DNA from: Oscarella lobularis
Taxonomy: Eukaryota > Porifera > Homoscleromorpha > Homosclerophorida > Oscarellidae
NCBI RefSeq assembly: GCF_947507565.1
Contig: NC_089194.1
Location: forward strand, 310,001-374,000
Direction of reading: 5' to 3'
Length of the DNA: 64,000 bases
This document shows positions 23,770 to 34,600 of this stretch, piece by piece. The first letter of the stretch is position 1; the number at the start of each line of letters is the position of its first letter. A program made the translations under genes and the position numbers. The notes beneath the pieces were generated by a model. The model was given only the letters and a program-made list of their open reading frames with translations, was not told where the DNA came from and searched no databases.

Positions 23770-24179
23770 TTACATAACATCGAATATTCACGGAGCAGGT
23801 GTTACTGACTAGCAGCATTCTGCACTTGTTTGCTTCCGCTCCAGTCGTTGCATGTAGAGATCTCACGAATTCCGTACCATTGGTTTCTCGGAAACATTAG
23901 TTAGTGTATAGGAACAATGGTTTTCTGTTTCTGTATAGAGCATTGGTCGAGTTCATGCTGCGATTTTTATTGTGTTGGCTCCGGCTGTTGGACATCTGTA
24001 TCGTAATGAATTCGCCATCGTGTCCGCGTAAACTGGATTCAGAGGAAGGAGAGCATGATTGAGGAAGTAGGTACATTACCATTTGACTACCAATATTCAG
24101 TCCATTTCCTGTAGTGCTGACTGCAAAGCGGCAACCAACGCAGAAGGTTGGCAGTCTAGTCGTAGCAGACGACGATACA

Positions 24180-24662
24180 ATGAAGGCGACAGTCCTGGGA
24201 CTCTTTCACGCGCTTTTTCTAGATGCAGTTGTTGCCGAAATTGAGGAAGAGAGATACGTAAGTTCGTGCGAACCTCACATCCTTCCAAGAGGACGAGGAA
24301 CCTTGGAGTATCGTGCCCCGAACAGACGATCTATGGGCTATAACGGAACCGTTGAATGCGAATGGATGCTTCAGCCTTTGATGCTGCCTTCTGGCGTTCC
24401 GAGCAAGTGCAATCGAATGATTGCTACTTTGGAGTCTCTTCACACAGGGAGATTTCACCCAGATAAAGACGAAGTATTTTTTGATATCGTAGATACGTCA
24501 ACAGACCGAGTCTTGGCCTCTCTTTCTCGACGATCGATTGTTCCAGGTTTTCCCAAACAGTACGTTGCTTGTTCTCACAGATTGACAATTCGTTTCAAAT
24601 CGATTGATTATATGGGAAATGGAACGGTGTTTAGAATTTCTTACACAACAGATAGTGCGTAA
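24180..24662 (+). CDS. CUB-like secreted protein, 160 residues
   Basis: The ATG at 24180 is chosen because the open frame before it has no ATG and this one starts a hydrophobic leader (MKATVLGLFHALFLDAVVAE). The rest resembles one CUB domain of about 110-130 residues: a first cysteine near residue 30, YNGTVECEWMLQP, a CNRMIATLESL strand, FFDIVD, VACSHRLTIRFKS and GTVFRISYTT. CUB domains are extracellular beta-sandwich modules for protein and carbohydrate binding. Several NxT/NxS glycosylation sites are present (NGT twice). It is either a stand-alone single-exon protein ending at 24662 or the first part of a longer gene, since a donor-like AGTGCGTAA sits at the stop. Confidence 0.6.
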   Translation: MKATVLGLFHALFLDAVVAEIEEERYVSSCEPHILPRGRGTLEYRAPNRRSMGYNGTVECEWMLQPLMLPSGVPSKCNRMIATLESLHTGRFHPDKDEVFFDIVDTSTDRVLASLSRRSIVPGFPKQYVACSHRLTIRFKSIDYMGNGTVFRISYTTDSA

Positions 24663-24867
24663 CTTCAATGCATTTTGTATTAGGTATCACAACACAAAAG
24701 ATGCCCCGAGCTCTCAGCGGACTATCAATTCGAGCACAGATTGTTGTGCATAGCAAAGATCGAGTAGAATATCATACCAAACGCAAGGTCAGAAATTCGC
24801 GAGAAAAGAAATTTCAGATCAAAATAAGATGAAACATGAATCTTAGCACCACGGCTCGCTGACAAGA

Positions 24868-25000
24868 TTCACGCGCGTTCCTCCCCGTGCATCTTATCAT
24901 TCTCTTCGCCGGGCAACTTCTGTAATCGTCGTCGTTTCTCTGAAGGGTTTCAAGCCGGAATAAGCATTCCGTAGCTGAAGCCCTTGTATATCGCGTGAAA
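24868..25000 (-). pseudogene. C-terminal fragment of an ankyrin-kinase-family kinase
   Basis: The minus strand reads SATECLFRLETLQRNDDDY followed by CPAKRMIR. This matches the kinase at 46-47 kb (SVTECLARLEVIQ, then CPAKRMVKG), and the DNA stays alike beyond the motif (AAGATGCA). Only the last 40 or so residues of the C-lobe and tail are present, so it is a fragment left by duplication or deletion. Confidence 0.75.
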
Positions 25001-25144
25001 TTCTGGTTAGACATCACTTCAAAGTATTTTATCCAGAATATGGGCCATCGCGCCAGTCTTTTCAGAATACGGATGCCTCGCTATCATAAAACGGGCAGAA
25101 CAAAAGCTTAGAACCTAAATTACCTGAACATTCATTCAGAAATG

Positions 25145-25262
25145 AAAGAATGTGGCGCCTGCCAGCTGCTGTCCAAAGAAAGGAGCTAGACCTACTAGCT
25201 ACTTAACTTCCCTACCTACTAGCAGCCCGCCGATAAATCCTAATGCGATGCAAGGACAAATG
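25145..25262. repeat. Second copy of the 1239-1350 element
   Basis: It shares GGAGCTA, CCTACTAGCAGC and ATCCTAATGC in the same order as the element at 1239, with looser inverted ends (GGCGCCTGCCAGC and its partial complement). Non-coding. Confidence 0.5.
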
Positions 25263-25337
25263 CACATTTAATTCAGAAGACAAAGAAACCAAGGTCAAGA
25301 AAAAACAAGGTTGCGGTTCATGACAAAAAGAGGAGTA

Positions 25338-28224
25338 CTACAGCTCATTCTTTTTTTGATCGTTCGGAACGGCGGCGCTGTTTCTGCTGGTGTAAAAGTA
25401 GTAGTTCTAAATGTATGACCTTAATTGAGCAATGATGACGTACATGAGCTACTTAGTGCACAAACATTTTCCTTGGACGGACACTTCGCTTCCAAACTTT
25501 GAAACCCTGTCGATTTATGTCCAACCGGCTCTAGCTGAATAAAACAGAGTAGCTAAGATATGTATAAATACTTTACTCATCATACTGCACCATGTTGTTC
25601 CAGAGAGACACTGCTGCAGTTGCGTGGCCTTTCGTGCTGAAGTGGAAACAATCAGGAGCAAAATAACTCACTGGATCAGGCTAATCGCCCGAAAATTAAT
25701 TTTAGAACTAAACAATCTGAAACAGGCATACCGGCAAAGCCATTTCCTCAAAAAACGGCTGCAAAACGACAGTAAATGTGTCCGTCGTCAACGAACCTTT
25801 AGCAGCAAGTTCACTCATTCCATTCTATATAAACAACAAGGCATAGTCAGCAAACGCAACAGCTGCTTTCCAGCTCATATCAGAACGTACTTGCATCTCG
25901 ATTGCCATTTCGTGCAAAGTACCCTCATTAAGACAATAACAAGGGCTCCTACCCAAGTGAAATCAATGTACGTAAAATATTATGTTAAATTTCATATCTG
26001 CCGAACTTACTCTTTAGGACAGCCTTCGTGTCCTTGAATTTCCCGAAGAAGCGTTACATCCACAACGTTCACCAAATTGACGAACGCTTTTGGCACCTGA
26101 GAAAAGCGACGTTTAGGTTGTGATTGTAAATTAATTAAAGCCCTTTACGCGACACGCATACGTTTTTTCATGCATCAAAGTTAATTGGTCATACATTATC
26201 TTTCAGGTAAACGAGCGCTTCCTCGACGTCTTTTAAGAAATTTTCAACCGTGATGTTATCAAAGTCGCAAAAGGGAGTCGTAATGCCCTCTACGCAACTA
26301 AAGCAGAGGTCGTTTCCGCCAATCCACAACGTGATCAACTTCCAATCTTCATCTATGTTGATGTCCTGTAAATGCAAATAATAATTCGGCAGAGAACAAT
26401 CGAAACAGCACTATACACTTCGGCGTTCCATGATTTTCTTCATATTCATAGCTTGCTTCATTAAAAGACTAACAATTTTACTGCAGGTGTTTATCATATT
26501 ACGTCTATAATTAATTGGTACCCCGAAGTTGATCCGCTCATAGCAACGTTCAAATTATTTTGGGATTCTATACTGATGCAAGGCAGCGGGGGCCGAAACG
26601 ACATTGAGGCTCCCTTCACATCAGCGTTGTAAAACTCGAGGAAATCTGTATATAGCGAGACTCAGAACATTTAATTAACGAAAAAAACGCGAGGAGGATT
26701 CTCACTAGGTATTGTCGCTGACATCGTCGCGTTTTTCAAGTAGCCGCCAATGCTATTAAAGGCAAAGGAATTTACCGTTTTGAATGAACGTCTCGTGATT
26801 CAAAGAGCAAGACGTAGTTGGCATCGATCACGTAGGGGGGAGGGGGGGGGGCTTTGGGTCTACGATAGCCTCTGGTCTCGGAACCCGAGACCCTCTCATG
26901 TGCGCTAAAGCTGCGGAGAAGGTCTGGGCAGAGATATAAGGAAAGAGAGATAGGGATAAGAAAATCCCGTCCTCACGTGACTTTTTAATGAGGGGGAACA
27001 CGCCTAGCACGAGACATTCCACTCCCACGGACCAGTATTTACCTTCTACACTTACGGCAGCGAAAACTCCATGTACAATGCGATTGCTCTTAAGAGTTCC
27101 TTTGTTATTTACCCGCGGCGATACCAGTACGTTGCTCGAACGGTACGCAACGGGTTTAGCACTAACCGTCGCGTCGGGTGGCTCGATTCACCCGAAGTTA
27201 CTCCGTCAAAAATAGTTCGGGTGCCACCCAATCTTTCACAAAAAGCGCCGTTCTGGCGTTGCGGTTCTCTTGTGTAGAAGGTAAATACTGGTCCGTGGGA
27301 GTGGAAAGTCTCGTGCTGAGGCGTGTTCCTCCTCATTAACGGGGTGGCGGAACACCAGAAGATCAGAGTGATGTTCCCTGTGATATTTATATCAAACAGG
27401 GGAAGGGTCTGGCCACGCGAGACTTTTCCATGGCCTCCATGACGCAAGGGCTACTGGTCTTCAACGGGCTCTTTGTAATTAGGTTCCTAACAAGACTTCG
27501 CGATTGGGCACTACGAGTGCGCCCAGACCCTCTCGCAGCGTTAGCGTACGAGAGAGGTTCTAGGTTTCCGAGGCTAGCTTTTCGAGCGCATCTGTACCTC
27601 CACGAGACTCCTGTGTATTCAATTATTTGCCAAAAATATGTGCTTCTGGCGTAAAATCCGGCCTAAAAGAAATTTAATTAAAACCTTGAGTTCGAGCTTC
27701 AAACCGTTATTGAATCTCCCATAGCCGCCACCACTTTGATGTCATCAGGCCGAAGTTCGTGGACTAAACATTACACAAACAATGCGTAAGCAGCTATGAA
27801 CGAGGCAGAAGATATACATACACGCGTAGAAACGCCTGTTTACCCGTGTTTGCTGGAATGCTTCGGGGAGGAAGATGCTCGCAGGAAAATTCGGCTCCAA
27901 CAGGCTATATAACATTTCTTCTGTAAGCAGAAGAAAACGCATGCACTGCTGTAATAGCTATAATCGCTATTAACGTCTTTAAGAAATAGGATTTTAGCGT
28001 CTGTAGGAAAAGAAGAAAATGTAGAATTTCTTGTACTTTGCGCTTGCATGCTTATGCGTACCAAAATTTTCTTCATATTCCTCTTGAGTCGTGACTGTGA
28101 ACAGTGCAGTCGTGATGGTAGACTGTGCGGCTGCAACTGAGTATCTTTACTCAAAACAATAACGCAACAATGAAAAGCCTTTCTCTGTACCTAACACGTA
28201 AAGGAAAACAATAGCGTTGGCCAT
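25338..28224 (-). CDS. Phospholipase B1-like GDSL lipase
   Basis: Multi-exon, about 380 residues, ATG at 28224 with a short signal peptide ([12 protein letters not shown]). Exons show the PLB1 (SGNH/GDSL) signature: [20 protein letters not shown] at about 27700-27750 with the nucleophile serine in [12 protein letters not shown] (about 26550), [12 protein letters not shown] (about 26310) with the oxyanion asparagine, [10 protein letters not shown] (about 26075), FTVVLQPFF (about 25760), APDCFH with the catalytic histidine (about 25655) and PVGHKSTG. The enzyme family removes acyl chains from phospholipids at membranes or in secretions. The 850-base intron between the GDSIT exon and the next holds a nested foldback element. 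The protein ends KKNEL (stop 25338-25340), a KDEL-like tail that could retain it in the ER. Exons around 26430-26830 are approximate. Confidence 0.85.
26866..27576. mobile_element. Nested foldback element inside a lipase intron
   Basis: Outer inverted arms lie at 26866-26929 and 27521-27576 (both with the terminal motif GCCCAGACCnTCTC or its complement). Inner arms of about 66 bases lie at 26986-27051 and 27272-27338, over 90% alike (for example CCACGGACCAGTATTTACCT). The core (about 220 bases) has its own small inverted repeat around GGGTGGCTCGATTCACCC. No transposase is seen. The same CCCAGACCTTCTCTCGCG end forms a perfect palindrome at 51360-51418, so it is a family. Confidence 0.75.
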
Positions 28225-28489
28225 AACCTTTGCAGAGGAGAAGACGACGTACGAATGCCCCGCTCCGCTTTTACTTCCTCCTTTAATACGCGCGCCCGTG
28301 CTAATTTTATATAAAAACAGCGTCTGCACTCACAAACTCCCGCAAAGGTTCTATGGCTCAGATGGAACCAATTCTGGAAATTGCTCTCCTAAGCATCCGC
28401 TACGTCTCACCACAACACGCGCCCCTGCTAATTTATATAAAAACCGCGTCGAGACGCGCACGAACTCCCGCAAATGTTCTATGACGCTG
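28225..28489. repeat. Repeated block upstream of the lipase gene, left copies
   Basis: Two internal copies of a unit with ACGCGCGCCC or ACGCGCCCCTGCTAAT, TATATAAAAAC and CGAACTCCCGCAAA. Related copies lie at about 29495-29675 beyond the foldback element. TATATAAAA here may serve as the TATA box of the minus-strand lipase or be part of the repeat. Confidence 0.55.
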
Positions 28490-29457
28490 CAACGCCCAGT
28501 GGTGTAAGGTGCTTGCGCAAACGCGAATTAAGTTAAGATATAGAACCACCCCTGACAACGGCCCCGTAACTCAATTAGCCATTTTCAGCACAGGTTTACA
28601 ACGTTATACACCAGCATACAATGATTAAATTTATTGTATATTGATTGCGACGCTTTGTCATACCAAGAGGGTGAAAATAGCGCAACAACTTTCTGTTCTA
28701 TTATAGTCCTGTTTTAATATTACCGGTACCTTCTAAGATGGCACTATTTTAGAACAGGGTCAATTTTAGAACAACCTCTTTTCTGAGTGCATAAGCAGAT
28801 GAACACTCATGCTAGTCAGTAGACACCGCCTGATAGCTACCGTGCATGGCTTGCATCGTGCACGTTGGTGCATGGTAGCCTACCATGCATGTCATCTGCA
28901 CGTACAATCTATGTCGACTTGGAATATGTCAGCTACAGTAGGGGTTGTTGCATTGCACAAGTAGCTTGTTTTTTTCAGTGGAGTGATAGTTTGACTTTTC
29001 ATCAAGTCATACTGCAGCCATTCGCTCAGTGTGTTCTAAAATCGTGTTCTAAAATAGTGTCGCCTTAGAAGGCACCATTTCGAACAGGAATATATTAGAA
29101 CAGACTCGGTACCAACGTGCACGCATGCTGATGATGATGATGCAGGCCATGCTCGGTAGCTATCAGGCGGTGACTACAGACTAGCATGAGTCTTCATCTG
29201 CTTATGCACTCAGAAAAGAGGTTGTTCTAAAATAGACCCTGTTCTAAAATAGTACCATCTTAGAAGGTACCATGTTAGAACAGGACTAAATTAGAACAAG
29301 AAGTTTTTGCGCGATTTTCACACTCTAGGTATGTGGTGTATAACGTCGTAAACCTGTGCTGAAAGTTGCTAATTGAGTTACCGGACCGTTGTCAGGGGTG
29401 GTTCTCTATCTTAACTTAATTCGCAACTGCGCAAGCACCTTACATCACGGGGCGTTG
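28490..29457. mobile_element. 968-base element with long inverted arms
   Basis: The ends CAACGCCC and GGGCGTTG begin inverted arms of about 350-380 bases (28490-28870 and 29109-29457), with a 240-base centre. The flanks on both sides are CTG, a possible 3-base target duplication. The arms contain clustered GTTCTAAAATAG-type motifs. The frame at 28865-29068 in the centre has no recognisable domain and no ATG context. A non-autonomous foldback DNA transposon is the best fit. Confidence 0.8.
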
Positions 29458-29494
29458 CTGTTCTAGAATAGTCCCGATCTAATTTAGTGACTTC

Positions 29495-29675
29495 ACAGAC
29501 GCAGATGGAACCAATTCCGGGAATGGCTCTTTTACGTCTCACCACAACACGCGCCCCTGCTAATTACATAAACACCGCACGAACTCCCGCAGAGGTTCTA
29601 CGACGCAGATGGAACCAATTCTGGGAATTGCTCTCCTAAGCATCTGCTACGTACGTACGTCTCACCACAACAACA
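29495..29675. repeat. Repeated block, right copies
   Basis: Two units with GCAGATGGAACCAATTC and CGCGCCCCTGCTAAT match the block at 28258-28489 on the other side of the foldback. The element has therefore inserted into, or separated, a pre-existing tandem repeat. Confidence 0.65.
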
Positions 29676-29781
29676 AAAATCATTTTTGAACGGTGCCATC
29701 GCTGACTTCTTTTATACCACTGGATCGTTTCACAATATAGACTAGATACTGTAGCCTCGCATGCCAGGCCCTTTTCCTCCT

Positions 29782-30068
29782 ATACTCTGTCGAGAGAAAA
29801 GGACAACTGGTCTCACCCGAGTACGTCTTCGTAATGTGATTGACTCGATCGTGGGTGCGGAGGAAGTCATTCACGCCTACGTTAGGTCGCACACACGGCT
29901 CCTTACAAGCCAGGATGACTTTTGGGCTATTGTATGCTGCAAGATATTGTGTCCTAGAGGTCAGTGCGACCAACCGAAGGCGTGACTTCTTCCACACCCA
30001 CAATAGAGTCAATTACATGACTCCTGACGTACTGGAGTGGGCAGGCCCTTTTCTCTCCACGGAGTACC
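29782..30068. mobile_element. Foldback element abutting the topoisomerase pseudogene
   Basis: Inverted arms of about 110-120 bases at 29782-29903 and 29956-30068, about 75% alike (shared blocks TGATTGACTCGATCGTGGGT and GAGAGAAAAGG). The loop is about 52 bases. The right end touches the point where topoisomerase II similarity starts (about 30073). Confidence 0.7.
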
Positions 30069-30072
30069 GTAC

Positions 30073-30665
30073 CTAACATGAAACCACTTCTCATTGGATT
30101 CCTTCATCACAAGTGGTCTGCTTCTACAAGAATCAAAGTAATTTGCCAGAATGATACACTTGATATTATGAACCATTTTCACATTTTCAAGGAGCGGAAT
30201 AAGAAGTCATCAATCTATTTGCTTTTCGAAGACCCGTGCATGACTCGATATCTTGGCCATTCCAGTGTTAGACTACAAAGGATTAGAGACGCCGAAAGAG
30301 GCCGGAAGCGAAGACGTTTAGAGTGATATATCGTGTTCTTGATCAAGTGACGATCAAGCAATAAAATTTGGTAAATTCTTTGATAGTAATTATGAGTCCA
30401 ATGTGTTTATCATTCCTAGGCTTTCGCTGAGATTCTTGACGAAAACTTTAGTTGGATGACTGGCTTGTGAACGGAAGCTGGAACACGCGAGACAGATTGA
30501 GTGCGTGAGGAAAGTCGCATCTTAGCGATAGTTTGTTTTAAATCGTTTCTATACGGCAGTAATGTCGACCAATTAATTGGGGTTCAGCAATTTTGTGAAC
30601 GAGATGCTCGCGCAGTTAGCCATGGCTATAATAACAGATCGATTCCTTCCTTAGAGTGACGGTAA
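30073..30665 (+). pseudogene. Topoisomerase II pseudogene fragment
   Basis: Follows the divergent topoisomerase II gene from about 17895 to 18575: MKPLLIGFLHHKW against MKGILIRFLHYKW, DYKGLETPKEA against YYKGLGTSTPKEA (read across frames), and GTCGACCAATTAATT then TTTTGTGAACGAGATGCTCG matching GTCGACCAATTGACG and TTTTGTGAACAACGAACTTG. Stops and shifts are numerous. The intron before GCTTTCGCTGAGAT (parent GCTTTTGCTAAGGAT) is still present, so this is a duplicated genomic piece, not a retrocopy. It starts abruptly at a foldback element. Confidence 0.85.
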
Positions 30666-30904
30666 GTTCTAAATCATTGTAAAGACAAAGCAAGAAGTTT
30701 TACCACCCACATAGCTAAATCGCTCTGCCGTCTGCATGGCATATATATCTCTAAGGCTGGCAGAAGAACACCTAGGACCGCCGATCACATTCGCCTCCCC
30801 AGCTTTTTTGCAGTAATCTACAACTGCGACGCGCTTTGCAATCGAGATAACACGCTCAAGTTGGAAGAAAGTCGGACAGGTACCTTTAATTCCCGTACGG
30901 GAGT
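30666..30904. other. Intergenic, nothing clear
   Basis: No supported exon; it separates the topoisomerase II relic from the CATGAG cluster. Confidence 0.4.
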
Positions 30905-31045
30905 TCTCATGATTTCTCCTTATCTCTCGCGAGTAATCATGAGATGTCATGCGTTCTCAAGGCAGGCACATGAGAAATCATGAGGCACTCATGACAGGAG
31001 CATGAGAGGTCATGAGACACGCATGAGTCATGAGGAGATAATGAG
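30905..31045. repeat. CATGAG / TCATGA motif cluster
   Basis: About nine copies of CATGAG or its complement in about 140 bases, several as the palindrome TCATGA, at irregular spacing. It lies 570 bases upstream of ROCO gene 2. Either a degenerate satellite or a cluster of binding sites. Confidence 0.5.
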
Positions 31046-31610
31046 AACCTCACGAAAGCTCACGTGCTTTCCTGAGCTACAGCTAATCTCACGAGTTGTC
31101 GCGAGAAAACTGTCAACGGACGCGAACAAGACGCCACATCTATAGACGCCCGGGAGACGCCTCTATATCTTCTCCCGGAAAGTAATTGGTAAGATCGAGA
31201 TGCAAAAAAAGAGAAAATGCATTCGGAATATATTTGTGCCGTTCAATCGATTTACCGCGAACATAAATAAGAGCGCCTTTGGCAGGCGCTTTCTTTCTAT
31301 CGCGTTGAAACGACGACGCCTCTTCGTCAGTTGGAGCTTTCTGCCAGTGGCCGTTCACGAACTTGAAAAAGAACGTTGTGTGCCGAGCTTGTGTATACGT
31401 AATTTATAAGTCACACATATCAACGTTTTTTGCCTTTTCTTTCAGGTCCCTACTTTTAGAATACGCTTTCTGTACATTATCTTTTTTTGTCCGCTAGCTC
31501 CTGTCATTCGTGCGCATGCGCATCATGATGAGAAGTCTCTTCGCCGAAAGAAACAAGCGAAGTCGTCGAATCGCTTGTAAGGCGACGCTGGCAGACTATT
31601 AGAGTCGAAT
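31046..31610. other. 5' flank of ROCO gene 2
   Basis: No coding exon. It should include the promoter and leader of the gene starting at 31611. No clear core promoter motif is seen. Confidence 0.4.
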
Positions 31611-34600
31611 ATGACATCGTCCGCTCGTTCTACGATCGATCGATTGACGACGATAATCGAGAAGGAAAATGACGATGATTTGAAGAGTTTTCTTTCTACG
31701 GAAGAAGGATTTCGACGTGAGCAGGTATATTGAAGTCGCGTTTTTCATTGCTGCACACCGTTTCATTCTCCTTTTCGCTAGTACGAATATGACTATTCAT
31801 TATTTCACTATGTGGCGGGAAGAGAGTTTGAGACGGCGTAGGAAGCCGAGGAATGGCTCAGCTATGCGCTTGTGCAAAAGAATCAAGGCATTGAAAAGGA
31901 ATCAGGGGTATGAATACGTCTTGGATTGGTAAATTAATTAATTGATGCGTGGATGCAGAATGAACTCCGCCCACTTCACTGTGCGTGCGAGTGGGGAAAT
32001 ATTTTTGGCGTTGAATGGCTCGTCAGTCACCGTACAAAGGTCAACGTGAAAGACATCGTATGACTTGGAATTTATTTCTTATGGTGCACTCGTCACCCTT
32101 CTTTAGGTTGAACGCACACCATATTCTCTAGCCTGTGCACATTCCGTTGACGCAATTAAGAAGATGGTCTATCTCGAAGAACATGGCTACATTTTGTCAC
32201 AACGTGATATTGTAACAGAATTGATATCAACACTCCGACAACAATAACTTTTCATTGATAGTTTGTGGCAGCTCAAAGTCAATTTTTGTCATCTGAAAAA
32301 GCAAATGAGATTTTTCGTCATCTCGTTGATGAAAAGGGATTGAGTGCTGACGCTTTAGAAGAAGAGGTGATACATGATGTGCGTTTTCCTACATGCGCAA
32401 TATTTGTTATAGCTTGGACGCACTCCTCTGCATCGTGCCTGCTTAGATGGAAGCATTTTCGGAGTGAAATCGCTCGTGGAACACAATGCTGATATCAACA
32501 GCGTCGACGTGGTTAGAAGATTTCACTTGTGATACTTTTATTCTTATTTCATCTTCAGTTGGGTAGAAATCCTTTTATTATGGCGTGTGAAAGTCGCATC
32601 AATCGTTCAGCGAAAGTTCGCTTTTTGGATGAAAAAGGAGCTGACTGCCAAGCTAAAGATCACGTGAGATGTTGTTTATTTGCTACAAATTCAATCAACA
32701 AATCGCAGTCTTTTTTATTCAGATTGGGTGGACTGCTTTGTTTCATGCCACCGCGCCCTCAGAGTGTGGAGATGACGTGAAAGATATTCTTCAATATCTT
32801 GTTATTGAAAAAGGCATTGATATCAATTCTGTTGATGAGGTTGCATTCCTACGATATTTCGCATCATGGTTTGGCAATTCTATTTTTAGGAGAGAAAGAC
32901 ACCCTTATTGTACGCATGTTGTGACCATCCTTCTTTCATCGTCATTCAGCAACTAATTGAATTAGGAGCTGATCTTTCTGCCAGAGATAAGGTTAGTCAG
33001 AATTCTCATTCCTTACTCGTTCGCTATTCAAATCTTTGTAGAAAGAACAAAATGCATTGCATATTGCTGCACTGAAGTCATATATGGACAAGTCAATTAT
33101 AAATTTATTGATTAAGAAGGGTGTTGACGTCACATGTCAAGACAAGGTGAAGTGTTTCTCTTGTAAATTAAAGAGAATTCATAAATATAAATATGAATTT
33201 CAGTACGGAATGACACCTTATGAGGTGGCACGTGATGGTAAAATGAGAGCTCTCCTTCGACAGCACTACGTACGTCATCATTTCCATTCAGTTCCCGTAT
33301 GTTATTATTGTACTAGGACACCGCACGATTTTCGGTTCTTCAACGAGAAATGGTTCCTCCAGATTCAATCAAAGTGTGCGTGGTTGGCAGCGATATGGCG
33401 GGGAAAACGACGTTTATCAATTCTCTTCTTCAACTCAATCAACCCCCACCCAAAGAAGTAGATCGCACTCCCGGGGTTGAAATTCACAAATGTGAAAATG
33501 AGGCAGTTGGCAAAGGATCGTGGTTGGACTTTGGTGCTCAACCGACATTCCACAGCGCACATAATCTCTTCTGCCGGCAATCCAATACGATGTTCGCTCT
33601 CATTCTTCCCGTTCGAGAGGAAGAAAAGATGACGTCAGAAATCGTTCATCGTCTTATAGATAAAGGACGATTTTGGTGTGCGTTCTCCAAGGCTTCGATG
33701 AGAACGCTTTCGTCTGACGAGAAGTCACTCATTCGCCTCGTCGTCATTTTCAATCTGATTGGTTTCAATGAGGAGACGGGCACTGAAGTGAGATTCCAGC
33801 TGAAAGAAGTCGTCGAAATTCTTCAGAAAGATTTCGGAGACACGTTCAGAATTTCGCACGTGATCGAAATGGATTGTAGCAAAAGCCAATCGGATCGCAT
33901 GAACGACTGCCAAGCAAAAATGAAAAAAATTCGCGAAAAAATGCTTGAGGTAAGAAATGAGGTTCTTTGGTAATCCTATGATTTCCTTTTTTCACATACA
34001 GACAGCAGAAGGTGTTCCTAAATTGTGCCAAGCCATTGAGGAGTATCTTTCTCTTCCAGACGAGAAGAGAAAGAGTCCCTTGGCATATTTTCTGACCACC
34101 GAAGAATTCGAAAAATGGGTTCCTGAAGAGGTTGGCATCACGTTGAGTGACGAAGAGAATAACGTGGTCGTCGAATATCTTGACTCATCCGGAATAGTGA
34201 GCTATTTATTTACTGGCTATTTATTAGTCTAATTCATTTAGATTATTAATCTTGGTCGTCGAATTTGCGTTCGACCAATCTGGCTTTGTCACAACGTCAT
34301 CGGTCCACTTCTCGCTCCGCCCTATTTTGTCGTCGCCATGCCAACCAAAAAATCTGCAATGGCATCAAAGGAAGACATGGCATCGGCTCTGAGGGCTTTT
34401 AAAAATCATCTCAAGCAAAAGGGTCATCCGTCTCCATTCGTGACGTCAGTTGACGAAGCAATTGACGTTCTTCTTTATCTTGAACTCTGCATCCCGATTG
34501 AAGGCAAGCCTGGAATGTATCAGATTCCCGCTCTCCTTGAAGATACAACTCCTCGCGACGCGTGGGGCGAAGATTCGACGCTTGACGTGTATCGTGGCCA

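Noticed and set aside
28865-29068. Transposase inside the 968-base element
   Set aside because: 67 codons, no DDE or other domain, and it sits in a non-autonomous foldback.
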